Shown in pieces: positions 9,900 through 21,480 of a stretch of 64,000 nucleotides of DNA. The stretch lies in assembly GCA_015143295.1 (NCBI GenBank), contig CM026554.1, forward strand, positions 33,989,531-34,053,530, in the 5' to 3' direction. Below the pieces are notes generated by a model, which saw only the letters and a program-made list of their open reading frames with translations, searched no databases and had not been told where the DNA came from. Positions within the stretch are counted from its first letter, which is position 1. Each line of letters opens with the position of its first letter. Position numbers and translations under genes: made by a program. Source of the DNA: Tetracentron sinense. Taxonomy: Eukaryota > Streptophyta > Magnoliopsida > Trochodendrales > Trochodendraceae.

Positions 9900-11640
9900 T
9901 GCATTGTACATTCCGTTGGGTGGTACACGCACATCTCAACCTCACCACATATCTTTTTGATATTTATTAACCATGGTTAAAATTCATTCATCCATAGGAT
10001 TAAATAATATAACCTTGGTTTTAGAAAACAAAATTAACCATATGTATGCACGATTTCTCCGATCTTAACGATAAATGCTTATTCCATCCTGTAACTTATT
10101 AATATCTAGGCAAGTGACTTTCGATCATAGCTATGAATATCTATGAATATTTACATGCTTGAGGTACCCACACCCAACACACCCAACTCTACTTGGATCT
10201 AACAAGCTTTTCAGCTTTGCATCGAGCTGAGGAGCTTTGCAGATCTGCTTTGATCTAATGAGCTTTGCAACTCTACTTCGATCTGACAATCTCCTCCTTG
10301 ATGAAAAGCTCCTAGCTGACGACTAGCTCTGACCTAATGACTTGACTATCTCTCCCTTGCTTACCAGCTTTGTACTACAAACTTCGACCTCGACAAACAC
10401 CGACCTGATTACGAGCACAACCTGATGCAACATGACCGATAGGCACCACTGATACATGACCAAGGAGCGCAATCATCCCCATGAAGCTGGGGACTAACAG
10501 TTTATCCTCTATAATCAATGTTGATTATTTTCTGGTCATTCATCCCTAAACCGATGGGCAAATCCGATCACTCACCCCATCAGCACTTACTCTAAGGCAA
10601 GATTGGCCACTGAAAATTTTGGTGAACCCCAAAAATTACTTTTTAGGTGGAGAACTCACAATCTCAAGAAGGGGGAGGATATGTCTTCCTAAGGTCTATC
10701 TAACCAATTTTAATTTATGCAATTAAATTACTAAATAATGAAAGATAAAACCAAATCACAATATAAGAATTTCTACATGAAAACTCTTCTAGGAAAAACC
10801 ATAGGACCTCGTCCAGCAAAAAAGATATCACTAAGAGTAAAAGCAAATAAATACTTACAAAAATCAAACCATACTCAATCGGACTCGACACAACAGTCCT
10901 CAGTATTTAATCCTCCATGCCTCGATAAGCAATCACTAACTTGCAAGTCTCCCAATCTACCACATCAGCCAGTGCTTCTCTTAAAACTCTGTAACCAGAT
11001 CTCTCGATTGATCACTATCATTGACGACTCTAGATTCCTTCAACCACAAAATCACGATCCTTCAAAAACGAATCGCTCATTCAACGAAGGCTTCAGACTA
11101 CTCCGACCAATGTTCTTAAAAAAGAATGGGTTGATGGTTTCTCAATTAATAACTAGATGAATTCCAAATAGTTGGAATAATCAAGCAAGAAAGAAAGAAA
11201 AATGTCTTGCAAACTTTAGGGTGCAAGAGGAGAGGAGAATAGGGTTTGGAAACCCTAATGATCACAATAAAGCTCTCTCAAAACTCAAAAATCTTTAAGT
11301 TCGTTATGGGGAACAAACCCTTAAATAAGAACAACAAAATCCGAATTTGACCAAAGTAGAATTCTGTTTATGTGCAAACCGTTCAAACGAATAGGGGGCC
11401 GTTTAAACAGACTTGGGAACGTTTGAACGATTTATGGAGCGTTCAAACGGTTTTTTCTACGGGTTTAAGTTCACAATTGCTAAAATTTTTTTCCTAGTAC
11501 CATTCGAACGGTTTGAGTAAAACTCTATTTTTTACTCTTGAACTTATCGGAACAACATATCTATTCACCTAGGGCATATTGTGTCCCGATAGGATACCTA
11601 TGTACCCACTAGTATAATGAACTCATTGTGATAGAATGCA
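9900..11640. other. Intergenic, possible decayed LTR material
   Basis: A copy of the TTAACCATGGTTAA repeat family sits near 9965-10050. The stretch 10150-11640 resembles LTR DNA (long, mixed composition, poly-pyrimidine patches), but I find no paired ends or target duplication. A 140-codon plus-strand frame at 10738-11160 has no domain and is not called. A cluster of CGTTTGAACG-like palindromes lies at 11376-11515. Confidence 0.3.
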
Positions 11641-12256
11641 CATTTTTGGTCTCATATAGAATGCACATTAAATTACATTTGTTTTCCTGTTATGACAAGT
11701 AATATGTATAACAGATCATCACATGATACAATTTCATCGGTTCTGCATCAAATGGCTAATTTGGCTCATCATACAAAATGAAACAAAATCCATTAATTAA
11801 TGTAATAGACGGTCAACATGAGGTGAATTTTGGGTTAAACTTCAATCTCGTGAGTTAAGAGATCTAAAACTTGAAAGGCCCTAATTCTCCGTTGTAGATT
11901 CATTCCGTTATCTTTCTCCTCTATTTTTTCAATCCCAAAAGTTCCACCCTCCTTATTCATTCACAGCCATAACCCCTAACTCAAAAAATTCTAGCTCCTT
12001 TGAATAAACGCCTTAGTAATTACTGAAATCAATTGGTTTATGCATTTGCAACCATCCCAAAAAAAACCATTTTCTTTATTGAGTTGTTGAGATCACTGCA
12101 AATAAAAATGGAAAAAAAAACAACACAACAACTGGAAGAACATTTGAAAGCCCAATGCATATTTGGACAAAATGTCCATCTGATGCTTGATAGACAACCA
12201 GTAATGGGTAGAAATGAACTCCCATAATGCACACACCAACTAGGGGGGGGGTTAAC
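11640..12256. other. Intergenic, nothing recognised
   Basis: No coding frame, repeat boundary or RNA gene can be supported. Confidence 0.4.
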
Positions 12257-12257
12257 A

Positions 12258-12446
12258 ATATTATAGCTATGCTAGGTCTACTTTCTGGTCGTCCACTCTC
12301 CCCTATTTTCATACAAGAAAACAAAATAGTATGACACTTTTTTTTGGGTCCCACTACATTTATTTTGTCTTCTTGTATACACATAGTAAAAACTACCTGA
12401 GAATAGACTACCAGAAAGTGGACGTAGCATTGCTCGTAATAATATA
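12258..12446. mobile_element. MITE with about 45-bp inverted ends
   Basis: The left arm begins TATTATAGCTATGCTAGG and continues to a CTACTTTCTGG block. The right arm is its inverted copy, with CCAGAAAGTGGACGTAGCAT and TGCTCGTAATAATA. The centre is noncoding. The flanks are TA-rich, so the target duplication cannot be fixed. Confidence 0.6.
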
Positions 12447-12580
12447 GATGGATGGATATGCCATTGCTTTGGCAAACACATAAACTTCCATGAGTCTATA
12501 AGAGAAAAAGAAAAAAAAACACGTTCATTTTGTCAGGAAGAGGGGGGGGGGGGTTGTTAATTCAGTTTAAATATAAAAAG

Positions 12581-13272
12581 GAGCTCTGCTTCACCACGTT
12601 TTGCGGAGCTCCCCTTTTTACACTATCCGGTAGGGGTGTCAACGAGCCGAGCTGGGCATTGCTTAGGCTCGGCTCATTGGATTTTTGATGTTGCTCAAGC
12701 TTAGCTCGAGCTCAAAATGGTCAGCTTGGGCTCGACTCATCCACAAATCATCGAGCTTGAGCCGGCTCGTTAAGCTCTAATTTTTTTTTTAAAAATAGTA
12801 TAGTGGGGACAATATTCTAACAGTTAAATGGTGGAGTACAAAGAAAATGAGAAGATAAAATAGTGCTTTCACTAACCTGATGAACATTTCATGTTCTTAA
12901 TTTAAAAAAATTATTTCATTTCTTATACTTTTAATGTAAAACTCAATATTGGCAGGGGTATAACTGTACATGGGTATTCATTGAATTAGTCGAGTCGAGC
13001 CGAACTGAGCTACCTCTTACTCGAGCTCGGCTCGTTATCTAAACGAGCTCACTCACTTGGCTCGGCTCGATGAGCTTTTTAATCCTGCTCAAGCTCAACT
13101 CGTTTTGAGCCGAGTCAAGCTGGCTCGGCTCATTGACAACCTTACTATCCGGTGGAAAATGTGTAATTATGGAGTGTTGCAAAATTACCCCAACCTCCAT
13201 CAATAATTACAAACATGTCAATCTTATAGTGTAAAAAAGGGAGCTCCGCTTCAATGCGAAGCAGAGCTCTAG
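12581..13272. mobile_element. Palindromic element with GAGCTC hairpin ends, split by a hAT
   Basis: The left end runs from GGAGCTCTGCTTCACCACG through TGCGGAGCTCC to TTTTTACACTAT. The right end, ATAGTGTAAAAAAGGGAGCT to GCAGAGCTCT, is its reverse complement over about 45 bp. Each end also folds on itself. The host element is about 170 bp once the hAT insertion at 12631-13144 and one copy of its duplication are removed. Superfamily unknown. Confidence 0.65.
12631..13144. mobile_element. hAT-type non-autonomous element, 514 bp
   Basis: Terminal inverted repeats TAGGGGTGTCAACGAGCC and (reverse) TAAGGTTGTCAATGAGCC are joined to GAGCCGAGC-rich subterminal repeats on both sides. The flanking 8-bp duplication CTATCCGG (12623-12630, 13145-13152) is perfect. 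The AT-rich centre has no transposase frame. Confidence 0.92.
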
Positions 13273-13297
13273 CTCAAAATTAATCTCTTATTAATTT

Positions 13298-13614
13298 GTG
13301 TTTTGGGTTGACGAGATGGGTCTAATAAGAGGATGGTGGAAATTGATGATGCATTCCATGCTCGCAATAGCATGGCCTCTACCCGCCTTACCTACAGGTC
13401 GATGCCCTAGTAGCCATATCTTCACCGGAGCCCTCTCTTATCAAACCCACCCGAGCTCCCTAACGGTAAGAGTGACCAGACTCCTCACTCTCCATCATAA
13501 CTCAATGCCACCCTCGTCATCAGCATTGAGGGAGAGACACTCTTCCTCAACGACGTATGCATCATTATCCCTAATATCTACTTTGATGGTGTCCAACTAA
13601 GAATCAAAGCTTGG
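13298..13614 (+). other. GC-richer coding-like stretch, unrecognised
   Basis: Base composition differs from the surroundings. A broken frame near the end reads ISIEGETLFLNDVCIII followed by PNIYFDGVQLRIKAW, which looks like decayed protein-coding sequence. Stops interrupt it upstream. It ends exactly where the LINE poly(T) begins, so the LINE may have inserted into it. Family unknown. Confidence 0.25.
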
Positions 13615-13752
13615 TTTTTTTTTTGGAAAACGAGCATATCATTCAATCAAATGCCAACCATTACAAAGGCTGAATAGAACCAGCAACATCCCGAAGACTA
13701 CGCAAAAACACATCTTGAATAGACGGGAATCGACCCCGAGCCCTGATTGAGA

Positions 13753-14692
13753 CTAAGAGAGGGCATAAGAAGCCATCCAATGAGCCAGACCATTCAAAAA
13801 ACGGGGAGCAAAGGAGACTGTCACCTTCTCAAAACCAAGAATGGACGCCTTTAGATCCTCCATCAACATAAGCACTTCTAACGGGAGAGAACCCCCATCC
13901 GAATTCAAAGCAAGAATATGATTAAGGGAATCTGATTCAACGATAATATTGGACCATTGACAATCTATAGCCAAAGAGATACCAAGACTAATGGCTTTGC
14001 TTCAGCCATAATAGGAGATACACACTGAGAAACTTGCACACGAAAGTCTAACACTCTTCCATTACTGTCTCGACCCATAGCAACTGCACCCCCGTTAGAA
14101 CCTAGATTAACAAAAGCCCCATCACAAATGATCTTGATGAAACAAGCCAAGGGAGCCTCCCAAATGGAAGGCACAGAACGATGTGGAATGGGACCAACAG
14201 AGGGCCAAACCGACCTAGCTTCATTAGCGAAAACAATGACCCGATGTAAAACATCAGAAGCTTGCACTTCGATGACGAAATTAAATTTTCATTCCGAACT
14301 TTCCACAGGAGCCAAAGAATGGATGAAACTTGAAGGAGCAATGCGTCTGCCTCAGGTTGAAGCCGAAGCCAAAGCCGAAGCTGAAGCCGTTGAACAATAT
14401 ATAACCACCACTCAGCAAAGGATCGAATGGCAATAGGGCTTTGAAGCAGGGCCAGAGAGGAACTGAACCAAATGGATCTGGCAAAGGCACACTGAAACAA
14501 ACAGTGTTCCATCATTTCATCCACTGTCCCACACTAGGGACAAGAAACTCTAGAAGCTATACGTCGACGAGCCAAATTAGCTCCCACCGCCAGAGCATTT
14601 GAACACCCTCTCCATATAAAAAACTGAATTTTCCGAGGAATCTTGGCATGCCAAATGGAATTCCAAATAGCTGGATTATCTAAAGAGGCAGG
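13753..14692 (-). pseudogene. LINE zinc-binding RVT and RNase H domains
   Basis: The segment below 14692 reads SLDNPAIWNSIWHAKIPRK, the start of the RVT zinc-binding domain. It continues to a broken C-x2-C-G motif at about 14530, where a TAG interrupts SCP-CGTVDE, then EHCLFQC. The RNase H domain starts with DGAFVNLGSNGG near 14120 and has an ESDS motif after a frameshift near 13970. In this domain class the first Asp of DGA and the Asp of ESD are catalytic, and both are present but in different frames. It is therefore a dead 3' part of the LINE ORF2. Confidence 0.8.
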
Positions 14693-16893
14693 TGAAAGTA
14701 TGTCTCTTTTTAATTTTAGAAACACGGTTCTTGGGGGGCATACATCGAATCCCAAGATCTGACTAAGTTTCTAATTGATTTTATTCAATGAATGTTAGAA
14801 ATCACAATCACCTTTGCGACTTTGAAATTGTTAAGTCAAATCCACGTTAAAATAGTACCCGCAAAACTTCACAAGTGTCAACTCTCCTGTCGATTCACAC
14901 GAACCTTCTTTTTTCTTTAAAGCTTTATTTAATGGAAGTTAATGGCCCTTCCAAATTTCTAGCTCTAGGATCTTGAAATAAAGATCCAATCTTTATTGAT
15001 CAAGAACATTTCTTGATGAACAAGATCCTTGATCTTCTTCTTCTTGATTATTCAAAAACTTAGAACACATAAGAGAAGAAAGGAGAGAGGGGTGACTATA
15101 CAACTCTAATAGAGAGAGAGAGGGGCGTGAGGTAATTGAGGAGGGGGAGAGAGAGATCCAAAAATTCTGGAAAATTAAATTTCCCACAAGCCTTGGACGT
15201 CCACTTCGATTTATAAGGATTTGGGTTGCTTGCAACTCAAGAGTCCACTTTCTAATCCAATTAGAATTCCTCAATTTGTTTCCTTTTTTTATTTCTTCTT
15301 AATTAATTAGGATTAATCAAAATATAAACTAACCTTATTCATTAGTGTCCAACTAATCTTATCCTTATCCTAATCCAATTAGGATTCCTTGATTAGCAAG
15401 AAACTAATAGAATCCTTGTCCAACAAGGAATCTTTAATTAGTAACTAACTCTAACTAACTAACTAACCTTATCCAATAAGGAGAGTAGTAATTAGAAACT
15501 AATTAAATAATAATAACTATTATTATTATTATCTCCTTGAAGTGGGCGTCCCACCCAAGGTGGGCCCCACTCCACACGCCCCTAGGGTTTCAAACCTTCT
15601 TAGGTCACTTTAATTATTCTTTTAAAATAATTCCCAATGGGTCCTACCCATTTGGTTTTTCACATTCAATGTGATTCCACCTTTTAGAGCTTCACTATAC
15701 CATATGGTGATCACTTAGAGAAATTAATTAATTTAATTAAAAATTAAATTAAATACTTTAAGAAAGTCCTTGTGTGTGGAATCTAATGGGATCTCCTATT
15801 TCCGGTTGTGGGACTAAGTACTCAACCTTTTTGGTTAAAGCATTGTTACTAGGAAACACCTTTCCTACACTCCATTAGGATTATAGAATTTTATCTATAT
15901 CCCTGGACTTCCACCAATCACAATTAATGTTCATTAACACAATGTGATTAACCTCTAGAAATTAGAGAATTGCTTGTAAGTACCATCTCACAATATATTT
16001 ACAAATAAATCCTTCCATATTTCGATATCACTTGTAAGCTTCCGGGATTGGAATAATTCCACTGTCTTAGTCTCTAGCTTATGAATAGAACCCTTTCTCA
16101 TGATTACTTTTTCATTGAACTGAACCTCCAAAACACTTTTGAAGAAACATTAGAAAATAATTGACATATATATATTTATATATAATTTTCCATATTGAAA
16201 ATATCAACTTTGATAAAGACCATTTTACCGAAAAGCACCAGTACTGGATTTAACAGTTCGGTTCAACAAGTATCACCTTTATATCATTATCTCCAATTAA
16301 GGAGTTGTGGATTTCTTATTGAGTGTTTACACACTTCTCCAAACATTGTGTACATGACCCAATGTACCCGGAGTTAGTCCTGTGTATTAGACATTGCCGA
16401 TTGACACATCAAAGCCATATAGACAAATATTTGAGAAGATGTTAACCTCTCAGGTCTAAGGACAATTTGTCAAATGGATAACCCTAATACAATCTGACAG
16501 TGTATTCCATAGGGTATCCACTAGTGACCCCATTCAGTATTATGTACTTGCTACATATACTCACATGTTAGTCAAGAGTCATCACTCTCTGTGAATGCGA
16601 TTCATCACACTATCTCATAGAATTACACATGTGCAAGCCATGATGAAGTACGGCGCCCAACCAGTACTCTAGAGGCTTCGAACAATATTAGGTTTACAAG
16701 GAACCGGAAAATCATATCTCCTCGCAACCTTTGCATGATTTTCCTACAATGTTAAATATGGAACTTTATGTCTTCATCATATGAGACAGTAATTAATATA
16801 AATACCCTTTATAGTTGGTTGTGTGAATATGATGCTTATCTAATCAACATAGAAAAGTCTCTTATTGGCTTTCGAGGGCATATATGTCCAACA
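14693..16893 (-). mobile_element. Copia-type solo LTR, 2201 bp
   Basis: The minus strand starts TGTTGGACATATATGCCCTC, a typical start of Angela/Bianca-like Copia LTRs, and ends TTTCA at 14693. The 5-bp target duplication GCAGG is perfect (14688-14692 and 16894-16898). The internal sequence is noncoding, with the mixed AT-rich texture of long Copia LTRs, including a GGGACGCCCACTT block near 15540. Only one LTR lies between the duplications, so this is a solo LTR left by recombination. Removing it restores the LINE frame exactly (GPPA joined to SLDN). An internal TCTAACA near 14794 looks like a more canonical LTR end, but it has no matching duplication. Confidence 0.82.
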
Positions 16894-16898
16894 GCAGG

Positions 16899-18281
16899 AG
16901 GACCCGTGGCACCAGGAGATATAGACCCACTATTCACGGCCACATGATAAGCTAATTTAACTGAGAACCTGCCTTTAGGATCAAAATGTCATACCCACTA
17001 GTCAGCCACTAACTAGGATGGATGGACAAAATAGCTGAACGCTCCTCGGTGGTAAAAAGGCAATGGAGAGTATATAAATTCCAACATTTTGATATTGGAT
17101 CAATTAAATCGATCACATAAAGGAAAGGGGAATCAGGAGGGCGATGAAAATAAGGCTTAAAACCAGGAAGGGAGAGGATCCAAGGGGAATCCCAAATTTG
17201 AATATGATTTCCAGATCCCACTTGCCAACAGAGCCCCTTGATTAGCAACTTTCGACCTTCTAAGATACTTCACCAGCCCTAGGAGGGCTGGTGACCCAAA
17301 GACGCCTCTAGGAATTCACACTGAGGAAAGTATAGGGCTTTCAGTAAACTCGCCCATGCTGAGTTGGGAGTTGAGATGATGCGCCAACACTGCTTAGCCA
17401 ACAATGCATTGTTAAAATGCGATAACTGACGAAATCCAAGCCCCTCTTGAGGCTTCCTGTGGCAGACCCGATCCCAATTTAACTAGCAAATTTTACGTTC
17501 ACTTTCACGTTGCCCCCACCAAAATTGCTGAATAGATCTATCCATGTCAACCAAGATACCCATTGGGATCTTAAAACATGACATAACATAAGATGGATTA
17601 GTAGTAGCCACATATTGAATAAGAGCAGAACGGCCAGTTGGGGACAAAAATTTAGATTTCCACTGTTGGACTTTAGAAACCACCCGGTCTCTCAAGGATT
17701 GAAAATCTGCTGATTTAGCAAGGCCAAATTGCATGGGAATACCAAGGTATCGATCCAACCTGGGCAAGATGTTACAATGGAAAATACGCCCAATCATACG
17801 CCTAAATCGATAAGGGATGTTTGGAGAGAAAAAAAATCTTTGATTTCCCCTTATTAATCAACTGCCTGTTGCAGTCTCATAACATCGAAGAATATCATTG
17901 ATAACAATAGCTTGGTCAAGAGATGCCTTGGAGAAAAAAATATTGTCATCCGCAAAAAGAAGATGGGTGAAAGTATCATTGCGCTGAAGGATCATAATAC
18001 CTTGCAAAGTATGAGAGGCTTCCGCATTGTCAAGGAGGCAACAAAGGTAGTGACTAACGAGGATGAACATATATGGGCATAGGGGGGCCCCTTGCCGCAA
18101 TCCACGTTTAGGGTGAATCAAACCTTGAGAACGACCATTGATCAGAATAGAATATGAGACTGAAGCATAACAGTTGTGAAGAATGGAGCACCATACAGGA
18201 GGGAATCCTAAATGAGGAATCAATAAGTCCAAAAATTGTCATTCCACCCGATCATAAGCCCTGCTCATGTCAGAAATATTC
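16899..18281 (-). pseudogene. LINE reverse transcriptase segment
   Basis: In reading order there is DMSRAYDRVE followed by TGA where Trp is expected, then FLDLLIPHLGFPPVW and RQGAPLCPYMFIL, then the catalytic FADDNIFF block (17858-18232). A frameshift separates the thumb region at 17483-17797 (DRYLGIPMQF, WWGQRE). Another break precedes the WQVGSGNHIQIWDSPWI segment (17009-17248), which is followed by two stops and HFDPKGRFSVKLAYHVAV. The motifs are those of plant L1-like ORF2. It is non-functional and belongs with 13753-14692 as one element. Confidence 0.85.
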
Positions 18282-18309
18282 ATCAAGCTTAGTTGATACC
18301 CTTGATTTT

Positions 18310-18396
18310 CAAATTTATTTTTTAAAAATTAATTCCTAGATTAGTAAATCTTAACCAGGGTTAAAGAAAGGTAAAAGGCACACGTGGTGAGTGTCA
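18310..18396. repeat. Palindromic CACGTGTCCC repeat, right half
   Basis: The right half of the family is present: TTAACCAGGGTTAAAG then AAAGGCACACGTGG. The left half was lost at the LINE junction. The complete counterpart is at 56226-56382. Confidence 0.55.
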
Positions 18397-18507
18397 AAGG
18401 TATCCCTGTTGGGCGCTAATGGAAAGCGGACGCGTGAAACCATGACACAGTCCACCCTTAAGGCAGTAGATAATTCCTTCTTAGTTCGTTCACACTTAGC
18501 TTGGATA

Positions 18508-18662
18508 AAAGGTACACCCCACCTCTTGCGCTGATGGTGGGGTGTGGCCTCTCCAAATGGGAGGTCTTGGGATCTAATCCTCTCGTCGCCCAAGATCTCC
18601 AATCCCCACGCTACCCACTAACCTTGTACTAGTAAATGATATCCAAGAGCAAAAAAAAAAAG
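18508..18662 (+). mobile_element. tRNA-derived SINE candidate
   Basis: An internal B-box-like motif, GGGATCTAATCC, near 18570 fits the pol III consensus loosely. A GGTGGGGTGTGG segment lies upstream, where an A box would be, and an A tail starts at about 18650. The unit is absent from paralogous block B, which continues directly past this point. Confidence 0.5.
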
Positions 18663-19083
18663 AGGTTTGCTAGTCCCAATCGCATTAACTCCAAATTTCT
18701 CCATAGACGCAAGATGGGCCTAACACTTGGAGAACTTTTATTATTTTAATAGTTTAAAAAGCAAAAGTCAAAAACTGTTTGCCATTTGTTTGGCCCTAGT
18801 TGCGTCTTTGGAAGATATGCGACTAGGACTAGCAAAATCCAAAAAAAAACCCTTGGATAAAAGGTTTTAGCTAGTCAACTTGGCTTATGCTCAGTTTGCA
18901 TATGTTTTTGTGCTCATATTTTTCACACAATTGATTGATCAATGTTGTTATCTGTTTCTATTGAATATGAAATAGATCAACTTTGCTGTGAATATGCTGA
19001 AGGAATGTAGTAAGAAAAAGGAAAATATTAAACATACCATGGTTTCCATTATGTAACGAAATAGCCAGTCCTCATTGGTCTAT

Positions 19084-19238
19084 GCCCCACTTTAAATATT
19101 CATCAACTGTGGTTAAGATTCACTCACCCTTAGGGTTAAGCAATCCAACCTTGGTTTATCTATTAAAAAAAAACCCAAAATCTTAACTTTAATTTAGTTA
19201 AACTTAACCAGGGTTAAAGGGGTGTTAAAAGGGACACG
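19084..19238. repeat. Palindromic TTAACC repeat, copy
   Basis: The left arm has CTGTGGTTAAGATTCACTC and the right arm TTAACCAGGGTTAAAGG then GTGTTAAAAGGGACACG. The left terminal CACGTGTCCC is decayed. Confidence 0.55.
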
Positions 19239-20699
19239 AGGACATGAGTAAGTAAAGAAGCGGACTCATGGGTTGCTCAAAGAAAAACAATATATTGTTT
19301 CATTGTTGCGTAGCAATAGAAACCTGCTGATGCTGCTTTTCGCCCTCTATTCGAAATGGGGGGACATGTGAGATTGTTCGAAATTGGTGTGCGGTTCCTT
19401 CACATCACATTTCCTATTCCAGCAGTTAGTTGGAGCCCTCCCCTGAGTGGTGCTGGGATTATGTGGCTGCCTCAGGGCCCTGTTCTATCTTGGGCTAACG
19501 GATTTCCAACAGGCCCTAGGAGATTTGCCCACATTATAAGAGATATTCTAAGAACATCTTGTTCAGTATATGTTATGGACTTAGGTTAAGTTTATAAGAT
19601 TTGAATTTACAAAGTCAACAAATTATAATGGACTTGGGTTAAGGTTATGAGATTCAAATTTAGAGATTCAGAAATTTGAAAAATCAGGATATTGCTAAAT
19701 TAGTAAGAATAGGGGTTAAATTTCCAAACCTAGGGTGTTAATAGAGTTCGGATGGAAGGGGTGGGTTAGGGACTATTCAGTGAATGAGTGTTGCGCCAGC
19801 CTTGGGGAACAAGCTCTAGGGTTCTGAAACCCTAATTTCGTGATGTGTTATTCTCTAAGTTTCGAACATCACTTCTTCTTTTTATTTATACTAGTAAAGG
19901 TGCACGTGCTTTGCACGTATTAATTTTTATTAATAAAAGTATTATATAATAAAAACAAAATTAATATTATAATAATTTATAACTTTATGATATTTATTTT
20001 ATGAGATTAAAAATAATTATTTTAAAAAAGAAAAAAGTATATTTATTTTCTTCGTAAATACTTTTTTTTAGGAGGCCAGGACTTTACCAATATAACAAAC
20101 TGCATCCTTTCGAGTTTCTAACACTGGCACAATGAATCATCAAAGTAAAGAGATATTCTGTTGTAATAACTAATAACAACATGCACATTCTGACATTAAT
20201 GAACCATATATAAAAAAAATATCTTAGATTACATTTTTTTGTTTGGTAAACGTGGGGTTTCCGGAGCTTAAGACTATGACTAATCCCCTCATGCTATCAA
20301 GAAATACCCCCTAACAACCGATAACGCGGATTAGGGAGGCAAGAAAAAAGAGGGTGAAGAAAGAAGATTAGAATCCTTCTCAGTTGGTCTTCACTCCTTT
20401 AAAAGAGTTTCATTTTTCATTATTAGATAAGAAACGGAGTGAATAGAGGTTTGATGGCATCAATCTCACTTAAGCTTTAGGTGGATCTTTAGGGACACAT
20501 GGCGTTGTTTGGTAAGGGGCACACAAGATTTGTGTGACGGGTTGCACTCACAAAACGATCTCCAAAAAGTAATAATCACTTTAACTACTTTCCGTCAATT
20601 ATATTTGCAACTTAAAAAAACCAAAATTTATAATTTGATTACAACCCTTAAAGGAAACAAGGCTAGTAATAGGGGAAACAGTCGAAATCCCGAACTCCC

Positions 20700-20960
20700 T
20701 TGGTGAATTGATCACCTGGTTCCTCTTTTTTGTAAGTCTTCTCTACCCAAGGCTTGACAACCGGCTCTTGCTCTATACCTGTCAGCAATAACAGATCGAC
20801 TGAATATTGAAAACACTCAGCAGTTAGACAGTCTAACTAATAACATAATATCACCTATACTTAATTCGTATCATAATTCAATGCGTAATCACATAATTAA
20901 AGTGCAAAAGAATGTGTGGATATATCATATCATCACCTTGACTCCTGTAAACTTGCGTAT
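20700..20960 (-). mobile_element. Ty3/gypsy LTR fragment
   Basis: Read on the minus strand, it has the order GAGTGTTTTCAATATTCAGT, TGTTATTGCTGACAGGTATA, then a GTAGAGAAGAC block. The same module occurs in the solo LTR at about 35015-35110 and in the fragment at 35980-36090. No ends are identifiable. Confidence 0.45.
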
Positions 20961-21044
20961 GTGTGAGATTCTTAAACTTGATCTTACATGATGCGTGTTC
21001 TTGTGAGATGCATACCAATACTTTTCATGCAATACACATGAGGA

Positions 21045-21350
21045 TCCATAAAAAAAATAGCAAATTAGAGATTTAATACGTAATAGTGGGTCTCATGGAT
21101 CCATATATTAGATTAGTATAATTTTAATAAGTCCTACTAACTCTCAACTAATAGAGAGTATTTATCCATAAAAATAGTAAAATTAGATATTTAATACGTA
21201 ATAGTGGGTCTCATGGGTCCCACATTAGATTAGTATAATTTTACTAAGTCCTACCAACTCTCAACTAAAAGAGAGTATTTATCCATAAAAATAGTCAAAT
21301 AAATATTTAATATGTAATAGTGGGTCTCATGGGTCCCACATACTACTATA
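21045..21350. repeat. Tandem repeat, 117-121-bp unit
   Basis: The unit beginning CCATAAAAATAG starts at 21045, 21166 and 21283. It includes AATAGTGGGTCTCATGGG and an ACTCTCAACTA-AGAGAGT hairpin. The third copy is partial. Confidence 0.85.
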
Positions 21351-21480
21351 TAGGAAAATAGTTAATACTCCTTATACTTTTATTAGTAGAAGATAGATAG
21401 ATAGAAATAATAGAATGGTATACAATATATATGATGTTTTATGTATGTAAATAAACAGTGAGGATTTTAGAAAAAAACAT

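Larger units (their letters stand above)
13615..18281 (-). mobile_element. 5'-truncated L1-type LINE, interrupted by a solo LTR
   Basis: This is one minus-strand LINE. Its poly(A) tail is the T run at 13615-13624. Going 5' to 3' from 18281, the order is: the reverse transcriptase from the DMSRAYDRVE motif; the FADD catalytic box (FADDNIFF) near 17940; the thumb region (RYLGIP, LSPTGRSALIQ) at 17483-17797; the HFDPKGRFSVKLAYH motif near 16960; then, beyond the LTR insertion, the zinc-binding RVT domain and the RNase H domain down to 13753. The endonuclease and ORF1 are absent, so this is an ordinary 5' truncation. Stops and frameshifts occur in every part. A weak direct repeat (AATCAAAGCTTGG before the tail, ATCAAGCTTAG at 18282) may be the target duplication. 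Confidence 0.85.
18297..19874. repeat. Repeat block A, paralogue of block B
   Basis: Two parts, 18297-18504 and 19471-19874, match 56290-56439 plus 62059-62122 and 62146-62519 closely, base for base over long runs. Block A continues beyond the 3.5-kb insertion at 23398. At 18441-18444 it has a single CATG where the Reina-like element sits in block B. Between the two parts lie a SINE-like unit and a copy of the palindromic TTAACC repeat. There is no coding content. Confidence 0.8.

Noticed and set aside
14693..14794. LTR end at TCTAACA instead of TTTCA
   Set aside because: It looks more canonical, but only the TTTCA end has a matching 5-bp duplication and restores the LINE frame.
19875..21400. 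Helitron, suggested by the GTGCACGTGCTTTGCACG phrase
   Set aside because: No TC start with a CTRR hairpin end was found, and the interval is flanked by a 10-bp duplication, which Helitrons do not make.
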